From NCBI RefSeq assembly GCF_004522175.1, contig NZ_SDEB01000012.1, positions 57,805 to 121,804 on the forward strand: a DNA stretch of 64,000 nt, written 5' to 3'. The position numbers were made by a program, and so were the translations under genes. Every line of letters starts with the position of its first letter. The stretch's first letter is position 1. Below are positions 1 through 11,502 of this stretch, one piece after another. Source of the stretch: Paracoccus ravus (GTDB lineage: Bacteria; Pseudomonadota; Alphaproteobacteria; Rhodobacterales; Rhodobacteraceae). Under the pieces are notes generated by a model, which had not been told where the DNA came from, searched no databases, and saw only the letters and a list, made by a program, of their open reading frames with translations.

Positions 1-1
1 G

Positions 2-1573
2 ATCGTGCTATTGGCATGGGCGCTTCCCATGTCGGTTGCTGCGGCCCCCTTTGCCGCTTTCGTAATGGACGCGCGCAGCGGTAAGGAAATCTATGCGCAG
101 AACGCGGATACGCGCCTGCATCCTGCCTCGCTGACCAAGATGATGACGCTCTATATGGCCTTCACCGCGATCGAGCGGGGCCAGGTGCGGCTCGATTCCA
201 AATTCACCGTCACCAATCATGCCGCGGGCCAGCCGCCCTCTAAACTGGGGCTGAAGCCGGGTCAGAGGATCGAACTGCGCTACCTGATCCGCGCTGCAGC
301 CGTGAAATCCGCCAATGACGCCGCTACCGCCATCGGTGAGGGGCTTGCCGGCTCAGAGCCCAAATTCGCGGCGCAGATGACCGCGATGGCCCGCGCATTG
401 GGGATGCGCAACACGAATTTCCGCAATGCCAATGGCCTGACCGCCGAGGGGCATTATTCCAGCGCCCGCGACATGAGCCTGCTGGGCCGCAGGCTGTTCT
501 ATGATTTCCCGCAATATTACTCGATCTTTTCCCGCCGCTCGGCCGATGCCGGGATTGCAACGGTCTCCAGCACGAACAAGCGCTTTCTCGACGCCTATGA
601 GGGCGCGGACGGGATCAAGACCGGTTATACCCGCGCGGCAGGCTTCAACCTGACGGCCTCGGCGAAACGCGGTTCGAAACGCATCATCGCGACTGTCCTT
701 GGCGGGACTTCGACCGCGCATCGCAATAGCGTGATGGCGCAGCTTCTCGATGCCGGCTTCGGCAGCGCGCCCAAGAATGTCCGCGAGGTCAGACCTGCGA
801 CGCCGGATCTGCTGATGGTCGATCGTCAGGTGGCCCGCCGCGTCCAGGTGGCGCGAAGCGAAAAGGTTGTGCCCGCCGCCGCTTCGGCGGCGCAGCTTTC
901 GACCTCGGCCCGGCCGGTCAGCCGCGCCTCCAGCGCGACGGTTCTGGTCACGCCTGCAGCGATTGCCGCCGCGGTCACCAAGGCGCAGGCCACCGCCCGC
1001 CAGTCCGGTAGCGACACGGGCGCGCGCCCGATCCGCAAACCCGGCGTGCCGCTGACCACGGCCTCGACCAAGGGCAGCGACGATCTGGGAAGCCCGAGCA
1101 CCCGCCCCGCGACCCGCCCCGAGGGGGACGCGGCAAGCGATACCGGATCGGTCTCCCGGCCGGTGCCGGCGCCCCGTCGCGATCAGTCGGCCAGCCTGGC
1201 CAGGCCCGCGACCGCATCGCTCTTTCTTTTGAGCGCGGCGCCGCCCGCCAGTGAAAACGGCATTATCCTGACCACTGCGGATGCCGATGATCCGGCCACG
1301 CCCGAGGCGATGCGCGTCATTCGCCGGGATGCAACCGGCGGGGCCGATCACGCGATTTCTCTCGGTCGCTTTGCCTCGCGCACGGAGGCCGAGCAGGTGC
1401 TGCTGCGCGCGGGTCTGCAGGAAAGCGCCTCTCTGGGTCACGCGGCCAGCCATATCGACGAGACGCGCCAGGGATATGAGGCGCGTTTCGCCGGGCTTTC
1501 GCCGGAAATGGCGCGGATCGCCTGTGACCGGCTCGCCGCGCGTCATCTGAGCTGCACGGTCGATACGCCCTGA
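2..1573 (+). CDS. D-alanyl-D-alanine carboxypeptidase with SPOR tail (5' partial)
   Basis: Penicillin-binding peptidase of family S11 that trims the terminal D-Ala of peptidoglycan stem peptides in the periplasm. Counting from the GTG at 5, the three signature motifs are SLTK (42-45, nucleophile Ser42), SAN (102-104) and KTG (205-207). A long Ala/Pro/Ser/Arg-rich linker (about 280-440) leads to a C-terminal SPOR domain (about 448-522), which normally binds denuded glycan strands at the division site. The frame is open to the window edge and begins inside a hydrophobic signal-peptide tail (LLAWALPMSVAAA), so the true start probably lies left of the window and the GTG at 5 is not trusted. It runs convergently towards ccoS. 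Confidence 0.9.
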   Translation: MVLLAWALPMSVAAAPFAAFVMDARSGKEIYAQNADTRLHPASLTKMMTLYMAFTAIERGQVRLDSKFTVTNHAAGQPPSKLGLKPGQRIELRYLIRAAAVKSANDAATAIGEGLAGSEPKFAAQMTAMARALGMRNTNFRNANGLTAEGHYSSARDMSLLGRRLFYDFPQYYSIFSRRSADAGIATVSSTNKRFLDAYEGADGIKTGYTRAAGFNLTASAKRGSKRIIATVLGGTSTAHRNSVMAQLLDAGFGSAPKNVREVRPATPDLLMVDRQVARRVQVARSEKVVPAAASAAQLSTSARPVSRASSATVLVTPAAIAAAVTKAQATARQSGSDTGARPIRKPGVPLTTASTKGSDDLGSPSTRPATRPEGDAASDTGSVSRPVPAPRRDQSASLARPATASLFLLSAAPPASENGIILTTADADDPATPEAMRVIRRDATGGADHAISLGRFASRTEAEQVLLRAGLQESASLGHAASHIDETRQGYEARFAGLSPEMARIACDRLAARHLSCTVDTP

Positions 1574-1636
1574 TTTCCGCGGAGATTCAGCACAAGCCGC
1601 AGGGCTATCCCGGCCGTTAGGCCAAGCCATGCGCTT

Positions 1637-1795
1637 TCAGGGCCGGGGTCGGTCATCCCAATCCTTGCTGAGGATGCGTTCCGCATCACCCTTGGGATCC
1701 TCGAACTGCCGCCCGCGCAAGGCCCATAGAAACGCCCCCAGCCCAAGAGCCCCCAGGCCCAGCGAAACAGGAATGAGGATCGCGAGTATCTCCAT
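1637..1795 (-). CDS. ccoS: cbb3 oxidase maturation protein CcoS
   Basis: Small (52-aa) single-helix inner-membrane protein needed for insertion of redox cofactors into cbb3-type cytochrome oxidase. The protein begins MEILAILIPVSLGLG, has one membrane helix at about residues 3-25, and then a short acidic cytoplasmic tail ending DDRPRP. Two ATGs lie side by side (1798 and 1795). The strong AGGAGG, which overlaps the ccoI stop codon, is 5 nt from the second and only 2 nt from the first, so 1795 is preferred. It is the last gene of ccoGHIS. Confidence 0.9.
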   Translation of the reverse strand: MEILAILIPVSLGLGALGLGAFLWALRGRQFEDPKGDAERILSKDWDDRPRP

Positions 1796-1804
1796 CATCT
1801 CCTC

Positions 1805-3994
1805 CTATCGCAGGCGCAGCGCGTTCAGCGTGACGCTGACTGAACTCAGCGACATGGCCAGCGCCGCCATCAGCGGTGTCGCAAAGCCCGCGATCGCAAA
1901 GGGCACCGCGACGATATTGTAAACAATCGAGATGGCGAAATTCTCCTTGATCCGGCGGCGCGCCTTGCGGGACAGCTCCAGCGCCTCGCTAACCGGACCA
2001 AGGCCGCTGCCGAGCATCACGATATCCGATGCGACACGGGCCGCATCCAGAGCCGAGGCAGGCGAGATCGAGACATGCGCCATGCTGAGCGCCGCGGTGT
2101 CATTGAGGCCATCTCCGACCATCAGCACCCGCGAGACGCCTTGCGACAAATCCTCCACCCGCGCGGCCTTGTCCTCGGGCCGCATCCCAGCCTGCCATTC
2201 CTCGATGCCCAGTCTTGCGGCGATATCGGCCACGACGGACGCGCGGTCGCCGGAAAGCAGCAGGACGCGGCGTCCGGACTCGCGGATCGCGGCGACGCAT
2301 TCCTCTGCGCCGGGCCGCAACCGGTCGGTGAATTCCAGCCGGACCGGCGCGCCGGCACCCAGCCGGAACCAGCTCGCCGAGCGCGCGGTCGCGCCATCCT
2401 CGCCGCCGCTCCATTCGGCTCGCCCCAGACGAAGCCGGCGATGCGCGAATCTGCCCTCGATGCCCAGCCCCGGACGTTCCGCGATCTCGGCAACCGCCGC
2501 CGGCAGGACCCCGGCATCACCAAGCGCGCGCGCCAGGGCCTGGGCGAGCGGATGGGACGATGCCTGCGCCAGCCCCAGCGCCATGGGACGCCATGCCTCG
2601 GGCAGAGGGTCCAGCGACACCAGTTGCGGAAGTCCCTGCGTCAGCGTGCCGGTCTTGTCGAAAACGACCGTATCGACCTCTGCCAGCCGCTCGAGTGCCG
2701 TGCCGTCCTTGATCAACATGCCCCGGCGAAACAGCCGTCCCGAGGCTGCGGTAATGACGGCCGGAACCGCCAGACCCAGGGCGCAGGGGCAGGTGATGAT
2801 CAGAACCGCCGCCGCGATATTCACCGCATGGCGCAGGTCGCCGCTGGCCCAGAACCATCCCAGAAAGCTGGAGAGTGCCAGCAGATGGACCGCGGGCGAG
2901 TAAAGCCGCGACGCCCTTTCGGCCAAGGAAGTATATCGCCCCCGTGCCGATTCCGCCGCGGCCACCAGCGCGGCGAGCCGCGCGAGGGAGCTGTCCCGAC
3001 CCGCAGCAGTCACCCGCAGCACCAGCGGTCCGGTCAGGTTCACCTCTCCGGTCGAAAGCGCAATGCCGGGCCGGACCGCGACCGGCAGGCTTTCCCCGGT
3101 CAGAAGGCCGCGGTCGATCTCGCTTTCGCCCACGGCGATCTCGCCATCGGCGGGAACGCGCGCGCCGGGCCGGATCCGGATCAGATCGCCGGGGAGAAGC
3201 TCTGCGACCGGCACGACCTCATCCGCGCCTTGCGTCAGGCGAAAAGCCCGTGGCACCTCCAGCGCGGTCAGTTCTTCGGCGGCAGAGCGCGCCACGGCGC
3301 GGGTCCGATAGTCCAGATAGCGGCCGACCAGCAGAAAGAAGCACAACATGACCGCCGCATCGAAATAGGCATGCTGCCCGGAATGCAGCGTCTCATAAAC
3401 CGAGATCGCACTCGCCAGCAGCAAAGCCAGCGAGATCGGGACATCCATGCCCAACCGTCCCGCCCGCAGTGCCCGCCATGCGCTGGCGAAAAAGGGCTGG
3501 CCCGCGAAAGCGACGGTGGGCAGGGCGATCGCGCCGGAAATGAGGTGAAAAAGGTCGCGCGTGGCATGCTCGGCCCCGGACCACACGGCGACCGAGAGGA
3601 TCATGATATTCATCATGGCAAAGCCCGACACGCCGATCCGCATCAGGATATCGCGGCCCTGCCGGTCGCTGGTCGAGGCGGCCAACGCTGCCGGGTCGAG
3701 CTCATGCGCCTCGTAGCCTACCGCCTCGACCACCGGGATCAGGTCCTGGGCCGCGAGTCCGGGCGCGTCAATCAGGGCGCGGCGCAGCGTCAGGTTCACC
3801 CGGGCATGGCGCACCCCCGGATGGGCCGTCAGCGCGCGCTCGACATCCGAGATGCAGGTCGCGCAATGGATCGTCGGCAAGGACAGGATCAGATCCGCTG
3901 GTCCCGTCTTTTCGGCGATCCTTTGCGCCAGAGGGGCCGCGTCACAGGCCGGGCAAGCCGAGAGGCGGGCATCATGCAGGCTCGCGTCGCTCAT
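1805..3994 (-). CDS. ccoI: Copper-exporting P1B-type ATPase CcoI (CopA2-like)
   Basis: Cation-pumping ATPase (729 aa) that supplies copper for assembly of the CuB centre of cbb3 oxidase. A Cys pair (CPAC, 14-17) comes before an HMA metal-binding domain with C44-A-T-C47. Further on are the intramembrane CPC motif (about residues 401-403), the phosphorylation loop DKTGT (about 446-450) and the hinge GDGLND near the C-terminus. Length and domain order match CcoI/FixI. The gene starts 1 nt after the ccoH stop and its own stop overlaps the ccoS ribosome binding site, so the genes are translationally coupled. Confidence 0.95.
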   Translation of the reverse strand: MSDASLHDARLSACPACDAAPLAQRIAEKTGPADLILSLPTIHCATCISDVERALTAHPGVRHARVNLTLRRALIDAPGLAAQDLIPVVEAVGYEAHELDPAALAASTSDRQGRDILMRIGVSGFAMMNIMILSVAVWSGAEHATRDLFHLISGAIALPTVAFAGQPFFASAWRALRAGRLGMDVPISLALLLASAISVYETLHSGQHAYFDAAVMLCFFLLVGRYLDYRTRAVARSAAEELTALEVPRAFRLTQGADEVVPVAELLPGDLIRIRPGARVPADGEIAVGESEIDRGLLTGESLPVAVRPGIALSTGEVNLTGPLVLRVTAAGRDSSLARLAALVAAAESARGRYTSLAERASRLYSPAVHLLALSSFLGWFWASGDLRHAVNIAAAVLIITCPCALGLAVPAVITAASGRLFRRGMLIKDGTALERLAEVDTVVFDKTGTLTQGLPQLVSLDPLPEAWRPMALGLAQASSHPLAQALARALGDAGVLPAAVAEIAERPGLGIEGRFAHRRLRLGRAEWSGGEDGATARSASWFRLGAGAPVRLEFTDRLRPGAEECVAAIRESGRRVLLLSGDRASVVADIAARLGIEEWQAGMRPEDKAARVEDLSQGVSRVLMVGDGLNDTAALSMAHVSISPASALDAARVASDIVMLGSGLGPVSEALELSRKARRRIKENFAISIVYNIVAVPFAIAGFATPLMAALAMSLSSVSVTLNALRLR

Positions 3995-3995
3995 C

Positions 3996-4463
3996 TCATT
4001 TCACCCGGCTGCCGTGATAATGATCTATGCGCTGCCGGAACTCGGTCCCGTCCAGCGCCGTCGCGCGCAGATGGATGTTCCAGACCCCGGGCGCGAGATC
4101 AAGGGCTGTGACGAACAGCCCGCCGCGAGCGACGAATTCGGGATGCAGATCGTCGCGGACATAAGTCGGCCGTCCCACGGTCACGTCAAGCGACCTGACC
4201 CGGACGGGAAAGCCCTGTGCATCGCGAATCGCAAGGGTCATTTCGGCACCGTCATAGCTTGCATCGACCCGCCAGCCGAGCGCCTGCTGGGACTGTCTGT
4301 CGCGGTCGAAACGCTGCGAGGCGACATAGCTGTTGGCCGTTTCGAGGCCGGGAAAGGTGCCCACAGCCTTGATCGCCATGAAGAGGTTGACGGCGATGAT
4401 CGTTCCAAAGGCGGTCAGCGTGATCGCCAGCACATGCCTGCCTCTGAGTTGTCCGCGCATCAC
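3996..4463 (-). CDS. ccoH: cbb3 oxidase maturation protein CcoH (FixH family)
   Basis: Bitopic inner-membrane protein (155 aa) required for stable assembly of cbb3 oxidase. One N-terminal membrane helix (about residues 11-31, HVLAITLTAFGTIIAVNLFM) is followed by a periplasmic beta-rich FixH domain with the conserved W-x-V-D segment near residue 65. Its ATG overlaps the ccoG stop in an ATGA arrangement (4460-4463), and ccoI follows directly. Family and gene order leave little doubt. Confidence 0.92.
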   Translation of the reverse strand: MMRGQLRGRHVLAITLTAFGTIIAVNLFMAIKAVGTFPGLETANSYVASQRFDRDRQSQQALGWRVDASYDGAEMTLAIRDAQGFPVRVRSLDVTVGRPTYVRDDLHPEFVARGGLFVTALDLAPGVWNIHLRATALDGTEFRQRIDHYHGSRVK

Positions 4464-5917
4464 TCGCCCCTTCCGTGGAAAACGGTTTCAATCTGCGCGG
4501 TCACGCCATCCCCGAGATCCTCGACCCAGAGGATCAGTTCCGCCTGCCCGCCCTGCGCCAGGACGGAATCCGGGGCGGCCGTCACGTAAAGCCTCTGGCC
4601 GTGGGTCGCATCGGCCGCCACCGGGATCGTGGTCGTCGCCACCCCTTCGAGTTGCAATTCCGTGCCGGGAAGGACTGCGCCCGTGGAATCGGTGACCCGG
4701 AGGCGGAACTCGTGTCGATCCCCCTGCTTGTTGCGCAGCCGCAATTCATAGGTATTGCGGATTGCCCCATCCGACATGGTCACGAAAAGCGGGTTGCGGA
4801 CCGGCGTCACGTTCAGATCAAAGGGCGAGCGCATGAACAGCGCAAAAATCATTGCGATGCCGATCCCGGCCCAGAGCGTGAAGTAAAGCAAGGTCCTGGG
4901 CCGCAGCATGTGACGGATGACCGGTTTCGGCTTTTCGCCCGCGCGTTCGGCCGTCTCGTCCTTCAGCGCCATATAGTCGATCAGGCCGCGGGGCTTGCCG
5001 ATCTTGGCCATGACATCGTCGCAGGCATCAATGCAAAGCGCGCAGGTGATGCATTCCATCTGCTGGCCCTCGCGGATGTCGATGCCCATCGGACAGACAT
5101 TCACGCAGGCGAGGCAGTCGATGCAATCGCCCTTTTCCCCGCCATCCGAGCGTGTCGGCTCATCCTTGCGGATCTTGCCGCGCGGTTCGCCGCGCCAGTC
5201 GCGATAGGCGACGGTCAGCGTGTCCTCGTCCATCATCGCGGCCTGGATGCGCGGCCAGGGGCAGGCATAGATGCAGATCTGCTCGCGGGCGAAGCCGCCA
5301 AAGATGAAGGTCGTCGCCGTCATCACCGCCATGGTGATATAGGCGACGGGATGGGCCTGACCCGTGAAGAGGTTGCGCAGCAGCGTCGGCGCATCGGTGA
5401 AGTAGAATATCCACGCGCCCCCGGTCATCACCGCGATCAGCAGCCAGACTGTCCATTTGGTCAGCCTCAGGCGCAGCTTGCGCGCGTCCCAGGGCGCGTT
5501 CCACAGGCGGATGCGGGCATTGCGGTCGCCGTCCACCCAGCGTTCGGTCAGGATGAAAAGATCGGTCCAGACAGTCTGCGGACAGGTATAGCCGCACCAG
5601 ACCCGGCCGAATGCGGATGTGAAGAGGAAAAGACCAAGCCCCGCCATGACGAGAAGGCCGGCCACGAAATAGAATTCATGCGGCCAGATCTCGATCCAGA
5701 AAAAGAAAAAGCGGCGGTTCGCCAGATCCACCAGAACCGCCTGATCCGGCAGGCTGGGGCCGCGATCCCATCTGATCCAGGGCGTGACGTAATAGATCCC
5801 CAGCGTCACCGCCATGATGATCCATTTCAGATTGCGGAACCAGCCTTGGACGCGCCGGGGAAAGATCGGTTCGCGGGCGGCATAGAGGCGTGGCGGGTCA
5901 ATGTCGGATTGCGACAT
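4460..5917 (-). CDS. ccoG: Cytochrome oxidase accessory iron-sulfur protein CcoG (RdxA/FixG)
   Basis: Membrane-bound ferredoxin-like protein (485 aa); CcoG is described as a cupric reductase that works with the copper chaperones of cbb3 assembly. The N-terminal half is membrane-embedded. Two 4Fe-4S binding motifs follow, CIDCLACVNVCP (about 264-275) and CITCALCIDAC (about 287-297), and the C-terminal third is a periplasmic Ig-like FixG domain. The frame is open upstream to 6058, but the start MSQSDIDPPRL at 5917 has an AGGAG 7 nt away and fits the family N-terminus. First gene of ccoGHIS; 165 nt separate it from ccoP, with a GC-rich hairpin in the gap. Confidence 0.94.
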   Translation of the reverse strand: MSQSDIDPPRLYAAREPIFPRRVQGWFRNLKWIIMAVTLGIYYVTPWIRWDRGPSLPDQAVLVDLANRRFFFFWIEIWPHEFYFVAGLLVMAGLGLFLFTSAFGRVWCGYTCPQTVWTDLFILTERWVDGDRNARIRLWNAPWDARKLRLRLTKWTVWLLIAVMTGGAWIFYFTDAPTLLRNLFTGQAHPVAYITMAVMTATTFIFGGFAREQICIYACPWPRIQAAMMDEDTLTVAYRDWRGEPRGKIRKDEPTRSDGGEKGDCIDCLACVNVCPMGIDIREGQQMECITCALCIDACDDVMAKIGKPRGLIDYMALKDETAERAGEKPKPVIRHMLRPRTLLYFTLWAGIGIAMIFALFMRSPFDLNVTPVRNPLFVTMSDGAIRNTYELRLRNKQGDRHEFRLRVTDSTGAVLPGTELQLEGVATTTIPVAADATHGQRLYVTAAPDSVLAQGGQAELILWVEDLGDGVTAQIETVFHGRGE

Positions 5918-6049
5918 GTCTGGCTCCTGTGGCGGGCCGTTCGGGACCTGCCCCGCTTGGCTCGCCGTGATCCGCGCCCGGCCGGGCGCAGCAGTTTCGG
6001 TTTCGACACCGACCCCGGGATGAAGCGCGTGATGCCGGGGCCGGTGTCT

Positions 6050-6068
6050 CCCCGCCAAGGAGGCGGGG
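6050..6068 (-). terminator. GC-rich hairpin between ccoP and ccoG
   Basis: Perfect 7-bp inverted repeat (CCCCGCC with GGCGGGG, 5-nt loop) 9 nt downstream of the ccoP stop. No U-tract follows on the transcribed strand, so it is more likely a 3'-end stabiliser or a weak attenuator separating ccoNOQP from ccoGHIS than a full intrinsic terminator. Confidence 0.4.
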
Positions 6069-6076
6069 GTCGGTGT

Positions 6077-7111
6077 TCACTCGCCGCCGCCCAAGGCGTG
6101 GACATAGGCGGCCACGGCGCGGATATCGGCTTCTGACAGACGGTCGGCCCATGCCGGCATGACGCCATACGGGCCGTCATGGACAATGCGGGTAATTGTC
6201 GCGGCGTCCGAGCCGTAGAGCCAGACCGCGTCGGTCAGGTCCGGTGCGCCCTGCGCGCGGTCGCCCGTGCCGTCCTCGGCATGGCAGGAAGAGCAATTGT
6301 CGGCAAATAATGTCGCGCCTTCCGAGGCCAGCGCCGGGTCATGCGGCTTGTCGCGCAGCGCGAGAACGTGGTTCACGATCTGCCGGATCTGGCCATTGTC
6401 GAGCAGCTCGTCCGTGCCGAAGCGCGGCATCTCGGAATAGCGGGTCTCGCTGTCCTTGGGGTCGCGGATGCCGTGTTGAACGGTGGTGTGGATCTCGTCC
6501 AGTGAACCGCCCCAGAGCCAGTCATTGTCCAGAAGCGAGGGATAACCGACGGCCCCGCCCGCCCCCGATCCGTGGCATTGCGCGCACCATGTCCGAAAGA
6601 TCGCGCCCCCGGCATTGGCGGTGTAGTTGGCGAGTTCCGGATCCGCGGCGATCTGGTCCAACGGGGTTTCCACAAGCTTTGCCTGGATAGGCGCATTGGC
6701 CTCGGCAAAGCTGCGGATCTCTTGCGCGACCTCGGAGCGGTAATTCGTGCCCAGCAGCCCCTGGGTCGCCTGTCCGATCAGGGGAATGGCGGGATAGGCG
6801 ATGACATAGCCAACCGCCCAGATGACGGTAGCGTAGAAGGTCCAGAGCCACCAGCGCGGCAGCGGATTATCATATTCCTCGATCCCGTCCCAGCTATGCC
6901 CGGTCGAGGGCACCTCGACCACATGCCGCAGCCCCTTGCGGTCGCGCACCACACGGGTGCTGCCCGGCTTGTGCAGCGGCTCGCCATCGGGGCCTTCGGG
7001 GGGGTGGGCAAGGATCTGGGCCTTGTTTTCCTCATCCGCGGCCATGCGTTCCAACTCGATCCTGTTGTCGGGGTTCTGGGGGCTCGTGTGCTCGTCTTTC
7101 TCGTCGGCCAT
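6077..7111 (-). CDS. ccoP: Cytochrome c oxidase, cbb3-type, dihaem subunit III
   Basis: Dihaem c-type subunit (344 aa) that receives electrons from soluble or membrane cytochromes c and passes them to CcoO. One membrane anchor (about residues 86-108) precedes two cytochrome c domains with haem-binding motifs CAQCH (about 175) and CSSCH (about 271); downstream Met residues can serve as axial ligands. The start ATG at 7111 overlaps the ccoQ stop as TGATG and has GAGGAGG upstream. A GTG one codon earlier (7114) is also in frame but less likely. Last structural gene of ccoNOQP. Confidence 0.96.
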   Translation of the reverse strand: MADEKDEHTSPQNPDNRIELERMAADEENKAQILAHPPEGPDGEPLHKPGSTRVVRDRKGLRHVVEVPSTGHSWDGIEEYDNPLPRWWLWTFYATVIWAVGYVIAYPAIPLIGQATQGLLGTNYRSEVAQEIRSFAEANAPIQAKLVETPLDQIAADPELANYTANAGGAIFRTWCAQCHGSGAGGAVGYPSLLDNDWLWGGSLDEIHTTVQHGIRDPKDSETRYSEMPRFGTDELLDNGQIRQIVNHVLALRDKPHDPALASEGATLFADNCSSCHAEDGTGDRAQGAPDLTDAVWLYGSDAATITRIVHDGPYGVMPAWADRLSEADIRAVAAYVHALGGGE

Positions 7112-7299
7112 CACTCGACCTCCTCTTCACCCTGGGTTGCCGGGCGTTTCTCGTTTCGGAAGATGCTTTCGGCGGCGTCGCGATGCAGCGGACGCGATCC
7201 CGGACGCCAGGCAAAGATGATGGTGCCCACAAAGAACAGCACCAGCGTCAGCAGGACCCAGCTGTCCGCGAGTTCCCGAAGGAATGAATAGCGGTCCAT
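7111..7299 (-). CDS. ccoQ: cbb3 oxidase small subunit CcoQ (FixQ)
   Basis: Small membrane subunit (62 aa) that stabilises the interaction of CcoP with the oxidase core. One membrane helix (about residues 12-30, [18 protein letters not shown]) is followed by a charged cytoplasmic tail ending GEEEVE. It sits between ccoO (9-nt gap) and ccoP (1-nt overlap), the invariant position for this gene. Confidence 0.93.
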   Translation of the reverse strand: MDRYSFLRELADSWVLLTLVLFFVGTIIFAWRPGSRPLHRDAAESIFRNEKRPATQGEEEVE

Positions 7300-7308
7300 T
7301 GCGCCGCC

Positions 7309-8034
7309 CTACCGCTTTGCATCCGGCTCGAAGGTCGAGAAATCGACCATCGTGCCCAGAACCTGAAGATAGGCGATCAGGGCGTCCATCTCGGACACGC
7401 CGGGTCGGCGGTCGAAATTGCGCTGCTGCGCGCCGGGATAGCGTTCTTCCAGCCCCGTGGCATCGGCATCGGGATCCGCCTGGGCACGGAAATCGGTGAT
7501 CGCGGCCTCGACCATTTCTTCGGAATAGGGCACGCCGACGATCGCATCCGTCGCAAGTCGGTCGCTCATGTTCGACGGATCGATCCGACGGTCATGCAGG
7601 AAGCCATAGGCCGGCATGATCGATTCCGGGACGACGGCCTGCGGATTGGTCAGGTGGTCGATATGCCATTCGTCGGAATAGCGACCGCCGACCCGCGCCA
7701 GATCCGGCCCGGTGCGTTTCGACCCCCATTGGAACGGATGGTCATACATCGACTCGGCGGCAAGGCTGTAATGGCCGTAGCGCTCGACCTCGTCGCGCAT
7801 CGGGCGGATCATCTGGCTGTGGCAGACATAGCAGCCCTCGCGGACATAGATGTCGCGGCCTTTCAGTTCCAAGGGGGTGTAGGGGCGCACGCCCTCGACC
7901 TTTTCGATCGTATTCTGAAGGTAGAACAGCGGCGCGATCTCGACGATGCCGCCGATCGTGACCACGACGAAGGAAAAGACCAGCAGAAGCGTGGCGTTTT
8001 TCTCAAGGATCTTGTGTTTCTCAAGGATTGCCAT
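7309..8034 (-). CDS. ccoO: Cytochrome c oxidase, cbb3-type, monohaem subunit II
   Basis: Membrane-anchored monohaem cytochrome c subunit (241 aa) of the high-affinity terminal oxidase. It has one N-terminal membrane helix (about residues 15-35) and a periplasmic cytochrome c domain with haem motif C68-Y-V-C71-H72. Conserved family segments include the [19 protein letters not shown] region. Only 9 nt separate it from ccoN upstream and 9 nt from ccoQ downstream, so one transcript is expected. Confidence 0.97.
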   Translation of the reverse strand: MAILEKHKILEKNATLLLVFSFVVVTIGGIVEIAPLFYLQNTIEKVEGVRPYTPLELKGRDIYVREGCYVCHSQMIRPMRDEVERYGHYSLAAESMYDHPFQWGSKRTGPDLARVGGRYSDEWHIDHLTNPQAVVPESIMPAYGFLHDRRIDPSNMSDRLATDAIVGVPYSEEMVEAAITDFRAQADPDADATGLEERYPGAQQRNFDRRPGVSEMDALIAYLQVLGTMVDFSTFEPDAKR

Positions 8035-8043
8035 GATCGCTCC

Positions 8044-9762
<1,719 letters not shown>

Positions 9763-9772
9763 TCACGGCTCT

Positions 9773-9786
9773 TTGATCTGCGTCAA
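9773..9786. promoter_or_regulatory. FNR box between ccoN and usp
   Basis: TTGATctgcGTCAA, one mismatch from the TTGAT-N4-ATCAA consensus. It lies 110 nt upstream of ccoN and 116 nt upstream of the universal stress gene on the opposite strand, so one site could serve both promoters. The fnrP gene about 1 kb away encodes the obvious binding protein. Confidence 0.85.
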
Positions 9787-9901
9787 CCTTGCTCCGGACA
9801 AAGCCGTGTAAACTTGGAGAAATGCCGGACAGGATTTCCGGAAGGGAACACCGGCCCGGCCCGACCGAACGCAACGTCATCCGCGGAGGTAAAGAGCGAC
9901 C

Positions 9902-10735
9902 ATGCCGTATAAATCCATCTTGACCGTCATCACCAGCGACAGCCAGCACGAGCAACTGGAATCCGCCATCGCCATGACACGCCGCGAGGAAGGGCATCTT
10001 GATGTGTTCTGCCTTGGCATCGACCATACCCAAAGCGGATATTATTACGCCGGGGCTTCGGCCTATGTGTTCCAGGAATCGATCGACCAGGCGATGGCCG
10101 CGGCGGCCGATCTGGAAAACAGCATCCGCGACCGGCTTCATGCCGAGGATATCCGCTGGGGCGTCGATTCGGCGGTGGCCCAGATGGGCGGGCTCTCGAC
10201 ATTGGTCGGGATGCGGGCGCGTTATTCGGACCTCGTGGTCATGGGCCAGCCCTATGGCAAGGGTGCGCCGCCCGATGCCGAAGCGATCACCGAGGCCGCG
10301 CTGTTCGAGGGCTCTGCCCCCTTGCTGATCGTGCCGGGAACACTGCATGAACCCTTTGGTCGCAAGATCCTGATCGCATGGAACCAGTCCAGCGAGGCGA
10401 TGGTCGCCGTCCGCCGTGCGATGCCCTTGCTGCAAGCCGCCGATCAGGTCGAGATCACCGTGGTCGATCCCTCCCCGAACGGTCCCGAACGCTCGGATCC
10501 CGGCGGCGCGCTGTGCCAGATGCTGACGCGTCAGGGCGTCAGGGCCGAGATCGCCGTCCTGGCCCGCACCCTTCCCCAGATCAGCGATATCATCAACCGC
10601 CGCGCGACCGAGATCGGCGCGGATATGATCGTGATGGGGGCCTATGGGCATTCCCGCTTCCGCCAGGCGATTCTGGGCGGGGCCACGCGGAACATGCTGG
10701 AAAAGGCATCGATGCCAATCTTTATGGCGCGCTAG
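9902..10735 (+). CDS. Universal stress protein, tandem Usp domains
   Basis: Cytoplasmic protein (277 aa) with two UspA-like domains (about 1-145 and 155-277). The second ends in the nucleotide-binding pattern G-A-Y-G-H-S-x8-GG-A-T of ATP-binding Usp proteins. GGAGGTAAAGAGCGACC precedes the ATG. It lies between fnrP and ccoNOQP and shares the FNR-box region with ccoN, so an oxygen-responsive role is inferred. A usp gene at this position is a recurring feature of Paracoccus/Rhodobacter cbb3 loci. The exact ligand is unknown. Confidence 0.9.
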   Translation: MPYKSILTVITSDSQHEQLESAIAMTRREEGHLDVFCLGIDHTQSGYYYAGASAYVFQESIDQAMAAAADLENSIRDRLHAEDIRWGVDSAVAQMGGLSTLVGMRARYSDLVVMGQPYGKGAPPDAEAITEAALFEGSAPLLIVPGTLHEPFGRKILIAWNQSSEAMVAVRRAMPLLQAADQVEITVVDPSPNGPERSDPGGALCQMLTRQGVRAEIAVLARTLPQISDIINRRATEIGADMIVMGAYGHSRFRQAILGGATRNMLEKASMPIFMAR

Positions 10736-10749
10736 AGCACGTCGCGGAG

Positions 10750-11499
10750 TCAGGCGGGCAAGCCACCGTCGCTGTCATCGCCGCTTTCAAGGACCAGCGC
10801 CTCGAAATCGGGGATGATGACCCGGCGTTTGCCTTCCAGCGTGATTACCCCTTCGCGATTGAGCGCGTTGATCTGTCGGCTCACCGTTTCCAGCGTCAGA
10901 CCAAGGTAATCGGCCATGGCCTCGCGCGTGAGCGGCAGGGCAATCGCAAAACGTCCCTTGGGGCGCTGTCGGGACAGGGCCGCCTCGCGGCGCGCCAGAA
11001 TCACCAGGAGCGACGCGATCTTTTCGCGGGCGGATTTGCGGCCCAGCAAAAGCAGCCAGTCCCGCGCGGCATCAAGCTCGTCCAGCGTCATTTCCAGCAA
11101 GCGCCCCGACAGATGCGGCGATTGCGCCAGCAAGGCCTCGAACGGCTTGCGCCGAAAGCAGCACAGCACGATCTCGCTGGTGGCGGTGACGGTATAGGCT
11201 GCGACGCGACGTCCCGGACGGCCCAGAAAATCGCTTGGCAAGAGCAGGCCCACCATCTGTGTGCGCCCGTCCTCGAGCTGCTGCGTCAGCCCGGCCATGC
11301 CCGAGACGACCGAGCCCACGAAATCCATCTGATCGCCAGCCCAGACGATCACCTGCCCTGCCTCGAAGCTGCGGTAATATTTGATGCCCTCAAGCTCGGC
11401 CAGCTCGTCGGTTTCGCAATGCGCGCAAACCGCCCGCGTGCGGATCGGGCAAACATCGCAGGCCTGCTGCGACGACAGGTGAGCCATTTCGTGCGGCAT
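10750..11499 (-). CDS. fnrP: FNR-type oxygen-sensing regulator FnrP
   Basis: Crp/Fnr-family activator (249 aa) that binds FNR boxes when its 4Fe-4S cluster is intact under low oxygen. Cys14, Cys17, Cys25 and an internal Cys113 fit the cluster ligand pattern of FnrP/FnrL. The cNMP-like beta-roll fills about residues 30-150. The C-terminal helix-turn-helix contains L-E-T-V-S-R, whose E, S and R read the TTGAT half-site. Start at 11499; an in-frame ATG at 11487 is an alternative. An FNR box abuts the start (11503-11516), which would allow autoregulation. hemN is divergent. Confidence 0.95.
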   Translation of the reverse strand: MPHEMAHLSSQQACDVCPIRTRAVCAHCETDELAELEGIKYYRSFEAGQVIVWAGDQMDFVGSVVSGMAGLTQQLEDGRTQMVGLLLPSDFLGRPGRRVAAYTVTATSEIVLCCFRRKPFEALLAQSPHLSGRLLEMTLDELDAARDWLLLLGRKSAREKIASLLVILARREAALSRQRPKGRFAIALPLTREAMADYLGLTLETVSRQINALNREGVITLEGKRRVIIPDFEALVLESGDDSDGGLPA

Positions 11500-11502
11500 G
11501 TG